From an uncultured Anaeromusa sp. (lineage in GTDB: Bacteria > Bacillota > Negativicutes > Anaeromusales > Anaeromusaceae), in assembly GCF_963676855.1 (NCBI RefSeq), contig NZ_OY781460.1, forward strand, positions 3,160,001 through 3,224,000: 64,000 nucleotides of DNA, read 5' to 3'. Below the pieces are notes generated by a model. That model saw only the letters and a program-made list of their open reading frames with translations. It searched no databases and was not told the origin of the DNA. A program made the translations under genes and the position numbers. Position 1 is the first letter of the stretch, and every line of letters begins with the position of its first letter. This document shows positions 10,464-19,275 of this stretch, one piece after another.

Positions 10464-11308
10464 GCGCCCATTCCCTCCGTTTGTTCGGGCAACAACACTT
10501 CATTCATACTGCCCAAGCGATACCCCGCTAAATCAAGCACTACATAGACAAAACCAAGGCCCTGCAACGTTTTCGTCAGCTTCTCCGCCACCGCCGGTTC
10601 CGCCAGCTTAGCAAACAATTCCGGCGCCACTTCAATCCGCGCCGTTTCGCCATGATGACGCACCCGTAAATTGACTGGACCGGTTATATCCTTGATGGCC
10701 CGTTCCGCCTGATCCACCTGGCTCAACCGTTCCGCTGTAATCGGCAGCCCATAGGCCAGCCGCGATACCAAGCAGGCCGCGCTAGGCTTATTCCAGGTAG
10801 GCAAGCCCCATTCCTTAGAGAGCGCCCGCACATCAGCTTTGGTAAAGCCGGCATCCCACAGCGGGCTTTTAACCGAAGCCGCCAACTCTTCAATGGCTTT
10901 CATGCCCGGGCGAAAATCGCCTGCATCATCTAAATTAGTGCCTTCTACAATCCAAGGAATGTTCTGGCTCTCGCACCAGCCTACAAGCGCCGTAAAGCGC
11001 TCTTTTTTGCAATGATAACAACGTAAAGAGGTATTTTCAACAAAAGAATCCTGCGAAAACTCCTGTGTTTCCAAAACCACATGCCGCACGCCTATCGTTT
11101 CGGCAATGCGTTTAGCATCATTGAGCTCCCACTCCGGCAGAGACGGCGAAGATGCCGTCGCCGCCAACGCTTGTTCTCCCAGCACTTTATGCGCCGCTGC
11201 CGCCAAAAGCGAACTGTCTACGCCGCCGGAAAAAGCAACCGTCACTTTGCCCATTTCTCGCAACAGCTCTAAAAGCCGCGTTTCTTTTTCTTTTAATGTC
11301 TGATCCAC
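10460..11308 (-). CDS. larE: LarE-family ATP-dependent sacrificial sulfur transferase
   Basis: LarE proteins activate a substrate by adenylation and give up sulfur from their own cysteine. In the lactate racemase pathway this thiolates the nickel-pincer cofactor precursor. The 282-aa protein has the PP-loop SGGVDSS (27-33). C179 in KPSAACLVSRLAYG is at the place of the sacrificial cysteine, and C97/C100 form a CxxC in LRCYHCKKERF. No larB, larC or larA is present. The position inside a SAM-I-controlled operon with metQ and a DUF2292 protein suggests a sulfur-transfer role tied to methionine/cysteine metabolism rather than lactate racemisation. Confidence 0.85.
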   Translation of the reverse strand: MDQTLKEKETRLLELLREMGKVTVAFSGGVDSSLLAAAAHKVLGEQALAATASSPSLPEWELNDAKRIAETIGVRHVVLETQEFSQDSFVENTSLRCYHCKKERFTALVGWCESQNIPWIVEGTNLDDAGDFRPGMKAIEELAASVKSPLWDAGFTKADVRALSKEWGLPTWNKPSAACLVSRLAYGLPITAERLSQVDQAERAIKDITGPVNLRVRHHGETARIEVAPELFAKLAEPAVAEKLTKTLQGLGFVYVVLDLAGYRLGSMNEVLLPEQTEGMGA

Positions 11309-11356
11309 TCATTACGCCCCCTTGCTTAAACCATCCCGCTGGACTTTACACCGTTC

Positions 11357-12178
11357 TTACCAAGCCGCTAAAGCCGAGCCCTTGAAATGATCTGCCACAA
11401 ATGTTTTCACTTCCGCCGACTGATACGCCTTAAGCAGTTTCTGCACGGCCGGGTTTTCCTTGTCCTGATTGCGTACGGCAATTACATTCGCATAAGGGGA
11501 ATTACCGTCTTCGATAAACAGAGAATCCTTGATAGGCACCAAACCCGCCACCAACGCATAATTAGTATTGATCACCGCCAAATCAACATCTTCCATGGAG
11601 CGAGGCACCTGAGCCGCTTCCAACTCCCGCAATTGAACGTTTTTGGGATTCCCTACAATATCCGCTACCGTCGCTTTAAGGCCTGCGCCTTCTTTCAATT
11701 TCAGCAGCCCCTGTTTTTCCAAAAGCAATAGCGCTCTGCCTGCATTAGTCGGATCGTTAGGAATAGCCACAATAGCGCCTTCCTTAATTTCTCCTGCCGA
11801 CTTCACCTTCTTGGAATAGGCCGCCATGGGGAAAATTACCGTTTTAGCTATACTTGTCAACGCATAGCCGCGTTCTTGAATTTGATTATCCAAAAACGGT
11901 TGATGTTGATAGCTGTTAGCTTCCAGTTCGCCTTGATTCAAGGCAATGTTAGGCTGAATGTAGTCATTGAACTCCACGATCTGGATATTCAGGCCGTCTT
12001 TAGCCGCTACTTTCTTGACTTCTTCCATAATTTCCGCATGAGGGCCTGCTGTCACCCCTACCCGAAAAGGCTTGTTGGCATCAGCCGCCGGTTTAGCGCC
12101 GCCGCACCCCGCTAAAAGAGTTCCTGCCAAAACAACGCCCAGCGCCGCACTAGTCCATCGTAACCATTTTTTATTCAT
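11357..12178 (-). CDS. metQ: Methionine ABC transporter substrate-binding lipoprotein
   Basis: This NlpA/MetQ-family lipoprotein delivers D/L-methionine to the MetNI importer at the outer face of the cytoplasmic membrane. The start at 12178 (MNKKWLRW) has AGAGAGGA upstream and is preferred over an in-frame codon 39 nt further up. Residues 1-24 are a lipoprotein signal with lipobox LLAGC and lipidated Cys25. The mature part has the typical FRVGVTAGPHAEIMEEVK start. metN and metI are not adjacent. It lies 132 nt downstream of the aminotransferase in the same SAM-regulated unit. Confidence 0.93.
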   Translation of the reverse strand: MNKKWLRWTSAALGVVLAGTLLAGCGGAKPAADANKPFRVGVTAGPHAEIMEEVKKVAAKDGLNIQIVEFNDYIQPNIALNQGELEANSYQHQPFLDNQIQERGYALTSIAKTVIFPMAAYSKKVKSAGEIKEGAIVAIPNDPTNAGRALLLLEKQGLLKLKEGAGLKATVADIVGNPKNVQLRELEAAQVPRSMEDVDLAVINTNYALVAGLVPIKDSLFIEDGNSPYANVIAVRNQDKENPAVQKLLKAYQSAEVKTFVADHFKGSALAAW

Positions 12179-12310
12179 TGTAAGATCTTCCTCTCTGTTT
12201 ACGCATGATTTTATCATCTATCGGCAGCGAACTTCCAGCCGTTGCATTCCTCTCTCACGCCCGGGCCCTGGGTATGGTTCAGGAAGATAACACCTAAAAT
12301 TCGTTGACTG

Positions 12311-13477
12311 CTATTTTTTGCGCCACTGACGCAGACGCTCTGATGCAGCTTCTAGTGTTTCCATTTTTTTGCAGAAGCAGAAGCGAATGAAGGTATGACT
12401 GTCCGGTTGTTCCGGACGATAGAAGCTGGAGCCAGGCACTACCGCTACGCCGATTTTTTCCGCCAAATAAAAGGCGCAGGCTACATCGTCATCCCAGCCC
12501 ATAGGCCGGATATCCGCCATAATGTAGTACGCCCCTTGCGGCCGCACACATCCCAAACCGACATCCTGCAGCACCTTCAACAAGTAATCACGGCGCTCCC
12601 GATAAAAGGACGCTAGTTCTTCATAGTAAGGAGGAGCAAAACGCACGGCTTCGGCTACTGCCATTTGCAGCGGTGCCGCAGCGCCTACAGTCAAGAAATC
12701 GTGAACCTTGCGGATAGAAGCAGTCAGTTCCGCAGATGCCGCTACAAAACCGATACGCCAACCGGTAACACTGTAGGTTTTGGACACGCTGTTGATGACA
12801 ATGGTCCGTTCTTCCATGCCTGGCAAGGTCCAAATCGGTTCATGTTTCGCATCGTCATATAAAATGTGCTCGTAAATTTCATCAGTTATCGCTAAAGCGT
12901 CATAGCGTTGACACAATTCCGCAATAAACTCCAGCTCTTTCTTATTAAACACTTTGCCTGTAGGATTATTGGGGGTATTAATGATAATAGCGCGCGTCTT
13001 TTCATTAAAGGTGGCCGCTAATTCCTCAAAATCGAAGGAAAAATCAGGCGCCTTCAGCGTCACATAGCGGGGAGTGGCTCCACACAAAACCACATCAGCG
13101 CCATAATTTTCATAGAACGGTTCAAAAACAATAACCTCTTCCCCTGGATTGATCGTAGCCAGCAACGTGGCAATCATACCTTCGGTGGAACCGCAGACAA
13201 CGGTCAATTGCGTTTCCGGATCCCAGGTTACGCCGTAGTCTCGCTCCGTTTTCCAAACAATAGCATCTCTCAGCGGTTTAGAACCCCAAGTGATAGCATA
13301 CTGATTGTGGTCGGCAAAAATAGCTCGCTGGGCCGCTTCCTTCAATTCTTGAGGCGCCGGAAAATCAGGAAACCCTTGCGCCAAGTTGATCGCGCCATGC
13401 GCCGCTGCCACGCGGGACATTTCCCGGATGACCGATTCCGTAAATTGTTTGGCTTTCAAAGATGCAAAATTTCTCAT
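12311..13477 (-). CDS. PLP-dependent class I aminotransferase, probably methionine/aromatic-type
   Basis: This fold-type I aminotransferase of the PatA/YbdL-like group has 388 aa from the ATG at 13477. A TTG codon 21 nt upstream coincides with the AAGGAG ribosome site and is less likely. PLP residues are N171 in NTPNNPTG, D199, Y202, the Schiff-base lysine K233 in NSVSKTYSVTGWRIGF, and R241. The gene is the first behind a SAM-I riboswitch. It therefore most likely works in methionine metabolism, for example transaminating the keto acid of methionine salvage, although sequence alone would also allow an aspartate or branched-chain role. Confidence 0.88.
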   Translation of the reverse strand: MRNFASLKAKQFTESVIREMSRVAAAHGAINLAQGFPDFPAPQELKEAAQRAIFADHNQYAITWGSKPLRDAIVWKTERDYGVTWDPETQLTVVCGSTEGMIATLLATINPGEEVIVFEPFYENYGADVVLCGATPRYVTLKAPDFSFDFEELAATFNEKTRAIIINTPNNPTGKVFNKKELEFIAELCQRYDALAITDEIYEHILYDDAKHEPIWTLPGMEERTIVINSVSKTYSVTGWRIGFVAASAELTASIRKVHDFLTVGAAAPLQMAVAEAVRFAPPYYEELASFYRERRDYLLKVLQDVGLGCVRPQGAYYIMADIRPMGWDDDVACAFYLAEKIGVAVVPGSSFYRPEQPDSHTFIRFCFCKKMETLEAASERLRQWRKK

Positions 13478-13518
13478 TGTACTAATCGACTCCTTCAATT
13501 GTTATCTGCTATTTAAAC

Positions 13519-13695
13519 AAAAAAAGATCTCTTCGCGCAGCGAAGAGATCCCGGTTTCATAAAGTTGCCGTCTCTCTCTTCATCTGCCAGGATTTCCCCC
13601 TGCAGGAATTGGCACCGTTCATTTCCGCTCGAAAACGAAAATGTGGTTGCCGCGGCGTCATAGGGCCAGTCCCTCAGCCAACTCATGATGAAAAG
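13519..13695 (-). promoter_or_regulatory. SAM-I (S-box) riboswitch with terminator
   Basis: On the minus strand the aptamer spans 13576-13695 and has the S-box core: GAGGGACTGGCCC, GGCAACC, GGTGCCAATTCC and a closing P1 helix (CTTTTCATC with GATGAAGAG, 9 bp). A perfect 11-bp terminator (13526-13550, GATCTCTTCGC arm) with seven T follows. The 3' strand of P1 (GAAGAG) is complementary to CTCTTC in the terminator, giving the standard antiterminator. High SAM should terminate transcription ahead of the aminotransferase-metQ-larE-DUF2292 operon. Confidence 0.95.
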
Positions 13696-13720
13696 AAGTT
13701 ATATGGAGTTGTTGAAATCA

Positions 13721-13750
13721 ATACTATCATGACTACCGATACGATGTCAA
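13721..13750 (-). promoter_or_regulatory. Promoter of the SAM-I-controlled operon
   Basis: On the minus strand, a perfect TTGACA is followed after 18 nt by TAGTAT. This places transcription start about 20 nt before the S-box P1 helix. Confidence 0.7.
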
Positions 13751-13787
13751 CCGCTTATCCGCAGTTTTCTTATCATTTTTGTCTGGA

Positions 13788-14783
13788 TTAGAAAAGAACC
13801 TCGACGGTCCCGATGATATCGCCGCGGTGATTTTTAAGAACCGGCGGATATTTAGCCCACAGCGCCGCCTCTTCTTCCTTGGTCAAAAGGCCCGCCCTCT
13901 TCAGCACGCCGATGACCATAGGATTGATGCTGCGGTAGGAGCCGTCCTCTACTTTGAAAGTCATCCCCAGGCCGCTTTCCGTGTCAGCCAAACAATAAAC
14001 GGCTTCTGAACCAATTTTAGCCACAAGGCGACCTTTCGTCAATTCCATAAGAACCGTATCAATACGACCAGTGCCCGCCACTGCATGAGGATATGCTACC
14101 ATAGCATTGCGCACAGCTGTAATGGCCGCTTCATCCGCGCCCCAGCCAGCTCCCTCCGGTTTAGCCAAACGAGCATAGCCATAAGCCATGCGATCTAGTG
14201 GCAGCCAAAACACCGGCACGCCACAACCATCAATTCCTAACTCCACCTCATCTTGCTTCAAGCCTACCGCCGCAGCAACTTCCTTGTGCATCACCTGCTG
14301 CACCGCATGCTCGGCTAACGTGTATCCCTCAATCGACAGTTTACGAAGCATAGCTAAGGCAAGCATACCGCTGTGCTTACCAGAACAAGCGTTATGCACG
14401 GCTTGATATTTTTCACCAGCCAGCAGCACTGCCGTGGCCGCCTTGCCACTCATGGGCTTGGCCGCGCCGCAAGCCAACGCTTCCGGTGTCAATCCCACCT
14501 TAGTCAAGACGCTTTGCGCCAAGGCTACATGTTCTTTTTCACCACTATGAGAAGAAACCAAAAAAGCCAATTCTTCTTGACTCAAACCAAAATGCCCTAC
14601 CCCTCCATCTCGGACAAAGGGCAGCGCCTGAAATGGCTTAGCAGCAGACCGCCAAAACATAGGCCGTTTAGCGTCGCCAACCGCATCCACAATTTCACCC
14701 TTTAGGTTCACAAAGGCAATATCTGCCCGATGCAAGCTTTCCACCTTGCCGGCCCGGGTATAATGCAATACTACTTCACTCAT
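13788..14783 (-). CDS. L-asparaginase of the thermolabile/Rhizobium etli AnsA type
   Basis: This enzyme hydrolyses asparagine to aspartate and ammonia. The 331-aa protein belongs to the family typified by R. etli asparaginase, not the E. coli AnsA/B fold. It shows RSAAKP (S46 and K49, the serine-lysine pair), SSHSGE (77-82), and C133-x-x-K136 in NACSGKHSGM, the metal-binding cysteine/lysine signature. No signal peptide is visible, so it is cytoplasmic. It reads away from the GH26 gene. It supplies another route from an amino acid to ammonia, in keeping with an amino-acid-fermenting organism. Confidence 0.88.
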   Translation of the reverse strand: MSEVVLHYTRAGKVESLHRADIAFVNLKGEIVDAVGDAKRPMFWRSAAKPFQALPFVRDGGVGHFGLSQEELAFLVSSHSGEKEHVALAQSVLTKVGLTPEALACGAAKPMSGKAATAVLLAGEKYQAVHNACSGKHSGMLALAMLRKLSIEGYTLAEHAVQQVMHKEVAAAVGLKQDEVELGIDGCGVPVFWLPLDRMAYGYARLAKPEGAGWGADEAAITAVRNAMVAYPHAVAGTGRIDTVLMELTKGRLVAKIGSEAVYCLADTESGLGMTFKVEDGSYRSINPMVIGVLKRAGLLTKEEEAALWAKYPPVLKNHRGDIIGTVEVLF

Positions 14784-14871
14784 TGTTTTTTCCTCCTGCC
14801 TCTAGGGAGCAACCCGCTCATTTCTTTCTGCTTAAAAGTATACATGCCTCCGTCACTTCCGTAAAGACTCA

Positions 14872-14900
14872 TTGCGCCTACCTTTATTTCCCGCTACACT
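14872..14900 (+). promoter_or_regulatory. Promoter of the GH26-like gene
   Basis: TTGCGC is followed after 17 nt by TACACT, 38 nt upstream of the ATG, with GAAGGGAG as ribosome site. Confidence 0.55.
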
Positions 14901-14937
14901 AGAAGAGATCAGTTTATAGTATGAAGGGAGTTTTTTC

Positions 14938-16605
14938 ATGCGCCATTATCTTTGGGTTGTATTACTGCTTTGCAGTGCTTTTCTCGGACCGCAAAGCGCA
15001 GCGGCAGAAACCTTGCATTTTATCAATGGCTATGCGGCCGATCCGGCAAGCCGCCAACCAACAGACGACTATAAAACATTAGGAGACGCCAGTGACGGCT
15101 GGCAGCGTTACCACGATTACGCTAACGGCTATACCGTAGCTGTTCCTGCAGGCATGAATCTTGATATCAGCCTTTCTGCAGTACGCACCGTGTTTCAGAC
15201 TCCGGCTCATAAAATCGAAATTTATCGAGATGACTTACGCCACACCGGCAGTACGGTCAGCGAGTACATGGAGTACGGCAACCGCTTTTTGCAAAACACC
15301 AAGGATCATGAACTACTCCAAGATAGCTATAGCACCGATGCCGCCGGTCGCCTCGTACATATTCTCCAGTGGCAGCGCCGCTCTTTAAAAGCCGTGCCAC
15401 AAGACCGCAACCACTACTACTGCGCGGAAATCGCCACAGGCGGCAGCGAGGTGTACACCATTCTCATCAAGTCCACCGAGCCCATTGACTGGGGCGACGC
15501 CGTACGCCGCAGCTTTCAGCGCATTTCTCGCGAAGGCAATGCCGGTATTTTCCATCGCGACGCTTCTGTCTCTAAAACCTTTAGCCACCAGGAAGTGCAA
15601 GCCTTCTGGCAGCGTTATTTTTCACCTTCCAGCACCTGGACCTGGGGGCTTTTTGAACCTTCCGCGCCGGAAGTGCTGCGCCCGCTAAACACAATTGAAG
15701 AAAGCACAAAACATAAATTCCCCTTCTTGCTGCGCTATCAGACTCTGGAAGAACGCGCCCCTGTACGCGGCCTGCAGCAAGCTTACGAAGAAGGACGCTA
15801 TGTAGAATTAACCTTAAGCACCATTCGTACCAGCGATGAAGCTAACGCTCTCTGGACCGGAGGCAGCAGCAATGCTAGTTTCGTCTACGAAGTACTCGAC
15901 GGCCAGCATGACGAATACTTTCGCCTTCATGCCAGACAGCTGAAATATTTCAACCACCCCGTGCTGTTACGGCTCAATAATGAAATGAACGGAGACTGGT
16001 GCTGGTACTCCGCTTATCATCTTTCCAAAGATGCCGACCTGTATATCGCCCTTTGGAACCACCTGCGCCGCTTATATGCCGAAGAAGGCGCCGACAATGT
16101 TCTTTGGGTCTGGAATCCCCATGACGTGTCCCGCCCAGACTTTGGTTGGAATCACTCCTTTGTCTACTACCCGGGAGATGACGCCGTCGATATTGTCGGC
16201 ATGACCGGCTATAATAACGGCACTTATTTCCCTTCGGAAAAATGGCGGACCTTTCAGGAAATCTACCAGCCACTCTACCAAAGCTATACCACCGCTTTTC
16301 CCGGCAAGCCGTTCCTAATCGGTGAGTTCGCCAGTAATTCCGTTGGCGGCGACAAGCCTGCCTGGATTCGCGATATGTTCTCGCATTTGAAAGAATACCC
16401 CAACATCAAAGTAGCCATCTGGTGGAGCGGCATCGATTATGATCAAAACGGCCAACCAGGCCGCATCTACATTTTGGACGAAGACGAACCGACCTTGCAA
16501 GCCTTCCGCGAAGGCGCTGCCAAGCAAAATCCCCCTAAAGAGCTCCCCTCTCCCGTACAGCCGCCTGCTGCCACGCAGCCAGAAAAACCAAAAGTTAAGC
16601 GTTAA
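14938..16605 (+). CDS. Secreted glycoside hydrolase, GH26-like, with extra N-terminal domain
   Basis: The 555-aa protein has a signal peptide (1-23, ending SAAAE). A beta-rich N-terminal domain of about 170 residues (28-200) follows, resembling PsbP/DUF1795-type folds. The C-terminal GH26-like TIM barrel (about 215-525) carries the acid/base E349 in RLNNEMNGDWCWY and the nucleophile E463 in FLIGEFAS. The tail is Pro-rich. GH26 enzymes cut beta-1,4-mannan or mixed beta-glucans. Here the context gives no substrate, and a role in the cell's own exopolysaccharide is possible. It is one of only two plus-strand genes in the window, flanked by its own promoter and terminator. Confidence 0.8.
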   Translation: MRHYLWVVLLLCSAFLGPQSAAAETLHFINGYAADPASRQPTDDYKTLGDASDGWQRYHDYANGYTVAVPAGMNLDISLSAVRTVFQTPAHKIEIYRDDLRHTGSTVSEYMEYGNRFLQNTKDHELLQDSYSTDAAGRLVHILQWQRRSLKAVPQDRNHYYCAEIATGGSEVYTILIKSTEPIDWGDAVRRSFQRISREGNAGIFHRDASVSKTFSHQEVQAFWQRYFSPSSTWTWGLFEPSAPEVLRPLNTIEESTKHKFPFLLRYQTLEERAPVRGLQQAYEEGRYVELTLSTIRTSDEANALWTGGSSNASFVYEVLDGQHDEYFRLHARQLKYFNHPVLLRLNNEMNGDWCWYSAYHLSKDADLYIALWNHLRRLYAEEGADNVLWVWNPHDVSRPDFGWNHSFVYYPGDDAVDIVGMTGYNNGTYFPSEKWRTFQEIYQPLYQSYTTAFPGKPFLIGEFASNSVGGDKPAWIRDMFSHLKEYPNIKVAIWWSGIDYDQNGQPGRIYILDEDEPTLQAFREGAAKQNPPKELPSPVQPPAATQPEKPKVKR

Positions 16606-16622
16606 TGACGAAGTTTTAAAAG

Positions 16623-16669
16623 AAAAAAGCAGTGGCACAACCTAATTCAAGGCTGTGCCACTGCTTTTT
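16623..16669. terminator. Bidirectional terminator between the GH26 gene and ftsH
   Basis: A long near-perfect stem (AAAAAGCAGTGGCACA with TGTGCCACTGCTTTTT) has an A-run on one side and a T-run on the other. It serves the two converging genes. Confidence 0.9.
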
Positions 16670-16688
16670 ATATCGCCGTTAGTGCCTA

Positions 16689-18611
16689 TTAATATACGGC
16701 ATTAGGCTGATTTTCTAGTTTCGGCTCTTCTGTTACAAGAACTGTTTCCACCGGCGCTTCTTCCGCGGTTGCGGCGGTAGCTTCTTCCACAGACGCTTCG
16801 CTTTCTTCTGCGGGTACAGCGGCATCTTCCATCTGTACCAAGCGCAGCAATTCTTCTGCTTCCAGCGTTTCTTTTTCGATCAGCGCAGCGGCAATGACAT
16901 GCAGCTGTTCGATATTTTCGCGCAAAATACTTTCTACGCCATTATACGCTTCTTCCACCATCTTACGGACTTCTTTATCGATGGAATGAGCTACTTCCTC
17001 GCTGTAGTTGCGATCCCGGGAAATATCGCGGCCCAAGAACACTTGCTCCTGCTTTTTACCGAAGGCAATGGGTCCCATAGTTTCACTCATGCCGTATTCG
17101 CAAATCATTTTGCGAACCAATTCAGTAGCTCGTTCGATATCGTTTTGCGCCCCGGTGCTAATTTCATTCAACACTACAGCTTCAGCCACACGGCCGCCCA
17201 AGAAGACTTTCAACTGCGCCAACAGTTCTGAACGAGTGGCATAGTAGCGGTCTTCCTTCGGCAGCATCAGGGTATAGCCGCCGGCGCGTCCCCGCGGGAT
17301 AATCGAAACCTTGTGCACCGGATCTGTATGATCCAACAGCATGCCCACCAACGCATGGCCTGCTTCATGGTAAGCGGTGAGGCGTTTTTCCTTGTCGCTG
17401 ATGACCCGGCTCTTGCGCTCCGGCCCAGCCACGACACGTTCCACGGCTTCTTCCATTTCGCCCATTTCCACACGTTTTTTATTACGCCGCGCTGCCAATA
17501 GCGCCGCTTCATTCACTAGATTGCTCAAATCCGCCCCGGTAAAGCCCGGTGTCCGGCGAGCTAGAACATCCAAATCCACTTCCTTGGCCAAAGGCTTGCC
17601 CTTAACATGAACTTTGAGGATTTCCTCCCGGCCTCGAACGTCTGGACGATCTACGACAATCTGCCGGTCAAAACGACCTGGGCGCAACAGCGCCGGGTCC
17701 AGAATGTCCGGACGGTTGGTAGCGGCAATAATAATAATGCCTTCGTTGACGCCAAAGCCGTCCATTTCTACCAGTAATTGGTTCAGAGTCTGTTCCCGTT
17801 CGTCATGGCCGCCGCCCAAGCCCGCGCCGCGTTGACGGCCTACAGCATCAATTTCGTCAATAAAAACAATGCAAGGCGCATTCTTTTTAGCTTGTTCAAA
17901 AAGATCCCGCACTCGAGATGCACCCACACCGACAAACATTTCCACAAAATCCGAACCGCTGATACTGAAAAAGGGTACGCCTGCCTCGCCGGCCACAGCC
18001 CGCGCCAAAAGCGTTTTACCGGTACCAGGAGGTCCAAAAAGCAACACGCCTTTAGGAATCCGAGCGCCTAAATCATTGAACTTTTTCGGATGCTTGAGAA
18101 ATTCCACAACTTCTTCAAGTTCCTGCTTAGCCTCATCAGCCCCGGCAACATCCTTAAAGGTTACTTTGATTTTTTCATCGCCATGCAACTTAGCCCGGCT
18201 TTTGCCAAAAGACATAACCCGGTTGCCGCCGCCTTGGGTCTGCTGCATAATGAAAAACCAAACCCCTATTAGCAGCAACATCGGAAGAATAGACGAGAAA
18301 ATAGTTGTCCACCAAGGCGGCTGTGGCGGTTGTTCCGCCTTAATTTCAATATTCTTTGCGCGCAGGGTGCTAATCAACGTCGGATCATCCGGAGTTACTG
18401 TCGTAAATTCCGTACCATCCTTAAGCTTACCACGAATCGTATTTTCCACTATCGTAACTTTTTCCACCTTCTGCTCGTCCACCTGGCGCAGGAATTGGGT
18501 ATAAATAACTTCCTGCTTGTTCGTCGTCTTCGACGAATAGTAGTCGATGATGGAAATCGCGATAATGATGATGAGCAGGTAAAAACTCACATTCCGGAAA
18601 AATTTATTCAA
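16689..18611 (-). CDS. ftsH: ATP-dependent zinc metalloprotease FtsH
   Basis: This membrane-anchored AAA+ protease performs quality control and regulated proteolysis. The start is a TTG at 18611 with GAGGAGGG 6 nt upstream. The in-frame ATG codons further up precede that ribosome site. The protein is 640 aa, with transmembrane segments at about 8-24 and 108-123 around a periplasmic/extracellular loop. The Walker A motif is GPPGTGKT (193-200), with SRH in the AAA domain, and the zinc motif is HEAGH (415-419). The C-terminus is a Glu/Ala-rich tail of about 40 residues. It is adjacent to hpt and tilS, as in Bacillus. Confidence 0.97.
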   Translation of the reverse strand: MNKFFRNVSFYLLIIIIAISIIDYYSSKTTNKQEVIYTQFLRQVDEQKVEKVTIVENTIRGKLKDGTEFTTVTPDDPTLISTLRAKNIEIKAEQPPQPPWWTTIFSSILPMLLLIGVWFFIMQQTQGGGNRVMSFGKSRAKLHGDEKIKVTFKDVAGADEAKQELEEVVEFLKHPKKFNDLGARIPKGVLLFGPPGTGKTLLARAVAGEAGVPFFSISGSDFVEMFVGVGASRVRDLFEQAKKNAPCIVFIDEIDAVGRQRGAGLGGGHDEREQTLNQLLVEMDGFGVNEGIIIIAATNRPDILDPALLRPGRFDRQIVVDRPDVRGREEILKVHVKGKPLAKEVDLDVLARRTPGFTGADLSNLVNEAALLAARRNKKRVEMGEMEEAVERVVAGPERKSRVISDKEKRLTAYHEAGHALVGMLLDHTDPVHKVSIIPRGRAGGYTLMLPKEDRYYATRSELLAQLKVFLGGRVAEAVVLNEISTGAQNDIERATELVRKMICEYGMSETMGPIAFGKKQEQVFLGRDISRDRNYSEEVAHSIDKEVRKMVEEAYNGVESILRENIEQLHVIAAALIEKETLEAEELLRLVQMEDAAVPAEESEASVEEATAATAEEAPVETVLVTEEPKLENQPNAVY

Positions 18612-18671
18612 TCGTAGCCCTCCTCTCATTGGAGTGCACACAGCTGTTCACTTTGGCCTCCATAGACATTA

Positions 18672-18700
18672 ATTATATCATTAACCGTTTCTGCGGACAA
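18672..18700 (-). promoter_or_regulatory. Promoter of ftsH
   Basis: On the minus strand, TTGTCC is followed after 17 nt by a perfect TATAAT with an upstream TGA. It lies just after a weak GC-rich hairpin with TTTTTG that could end hpt transcripts. Confidence 0.65.
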
Positions 18701-18717
18701 CAAAAAGAGCCGCCTGC

Positions 18718-19254
18718 TCATGCATAAATTGCAGGCTTCAAAATGCCAATAAAAGGCAAGTTGCGATATTTTTCCGCATAATCCAGTCCATAGCCGACAA
18801 CAAATTCATCAGGAACCACAAAACCGTTATAATTGACTTCCAAATTCACCTTGCGGCGTTCCGGTTTATTCAACAATGTGCAAATACGCACGCTAGCAGG
18901 CTGTCTAGATTTGATATTATCTACCAAGTAGCTTAAAGTCAAACCCGAATCAATAATATCCTCTACAATCAGCACATGCTTACCAGCTACTTCCTCATCC
19001 AAATCTTTTAAGATACGCACAATACCGCTAGACGAAGTAGAAGTTCCATAGCTGGATACCGCCATAAAATCAATCATCACCGGCACAGCTATCGCCCGAG
19101 CCAAATCGGCCATAAACATAACGGCACCGCGCAATACGCCAATCATCAAGATTTCCTTCCCTGCATATTCCTTGCTGATTTCCTCTCCTAGTTCGCGGAC
19201 GCGCTGCCGCAATTGCTCTTCGCTCAGCAAAACGCGTTCAATATCTTGCAACAT
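18718..19254 (-). CDS. hpt: Hypoxanthine-guanine phosphoribosyltransferase
   Basis: This purine salvage enzyme makes IMP/GMP from PRPP and hypoxanthine/guanine. The 178-aa protein has the PRPP-binding motif [17 protein letters not shown] (about residues 96-112) and [15 protein letters not shown] at the C-terminus. It begins 21 nt after the end of tilS. The tilS-hpt-ftsH order is conserved in Firmicutes. Confidence 0.97.
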   Translation of the reverse strand: MLQDIERVLLSEEQLRQRVRELGEEISKEYAGKEILMIGVLRGAVMFMADLARAIAVPVMIDFMAVSSYGTSTSSSGIVRILKDLDEEVAGKHVLIVEDIIDSGLTLSYLVDNIKSRQPASVRICTLLNKPERRKVNLEVNYNGFVVPDEFVVGYGLDYAEKYRNLPFIGILKPAIYA

Positions 19255-19275
19255 AACCTTCCAATTCCTCCTACA

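Noticed and set aside
12218..12310. Possible second riboswitch between the aminotransferase and metQ
   Set aside because: The segment has some GC-rich dyads (around CCCGGGC) but no S-box core and no terminator. It is more likely spacer.
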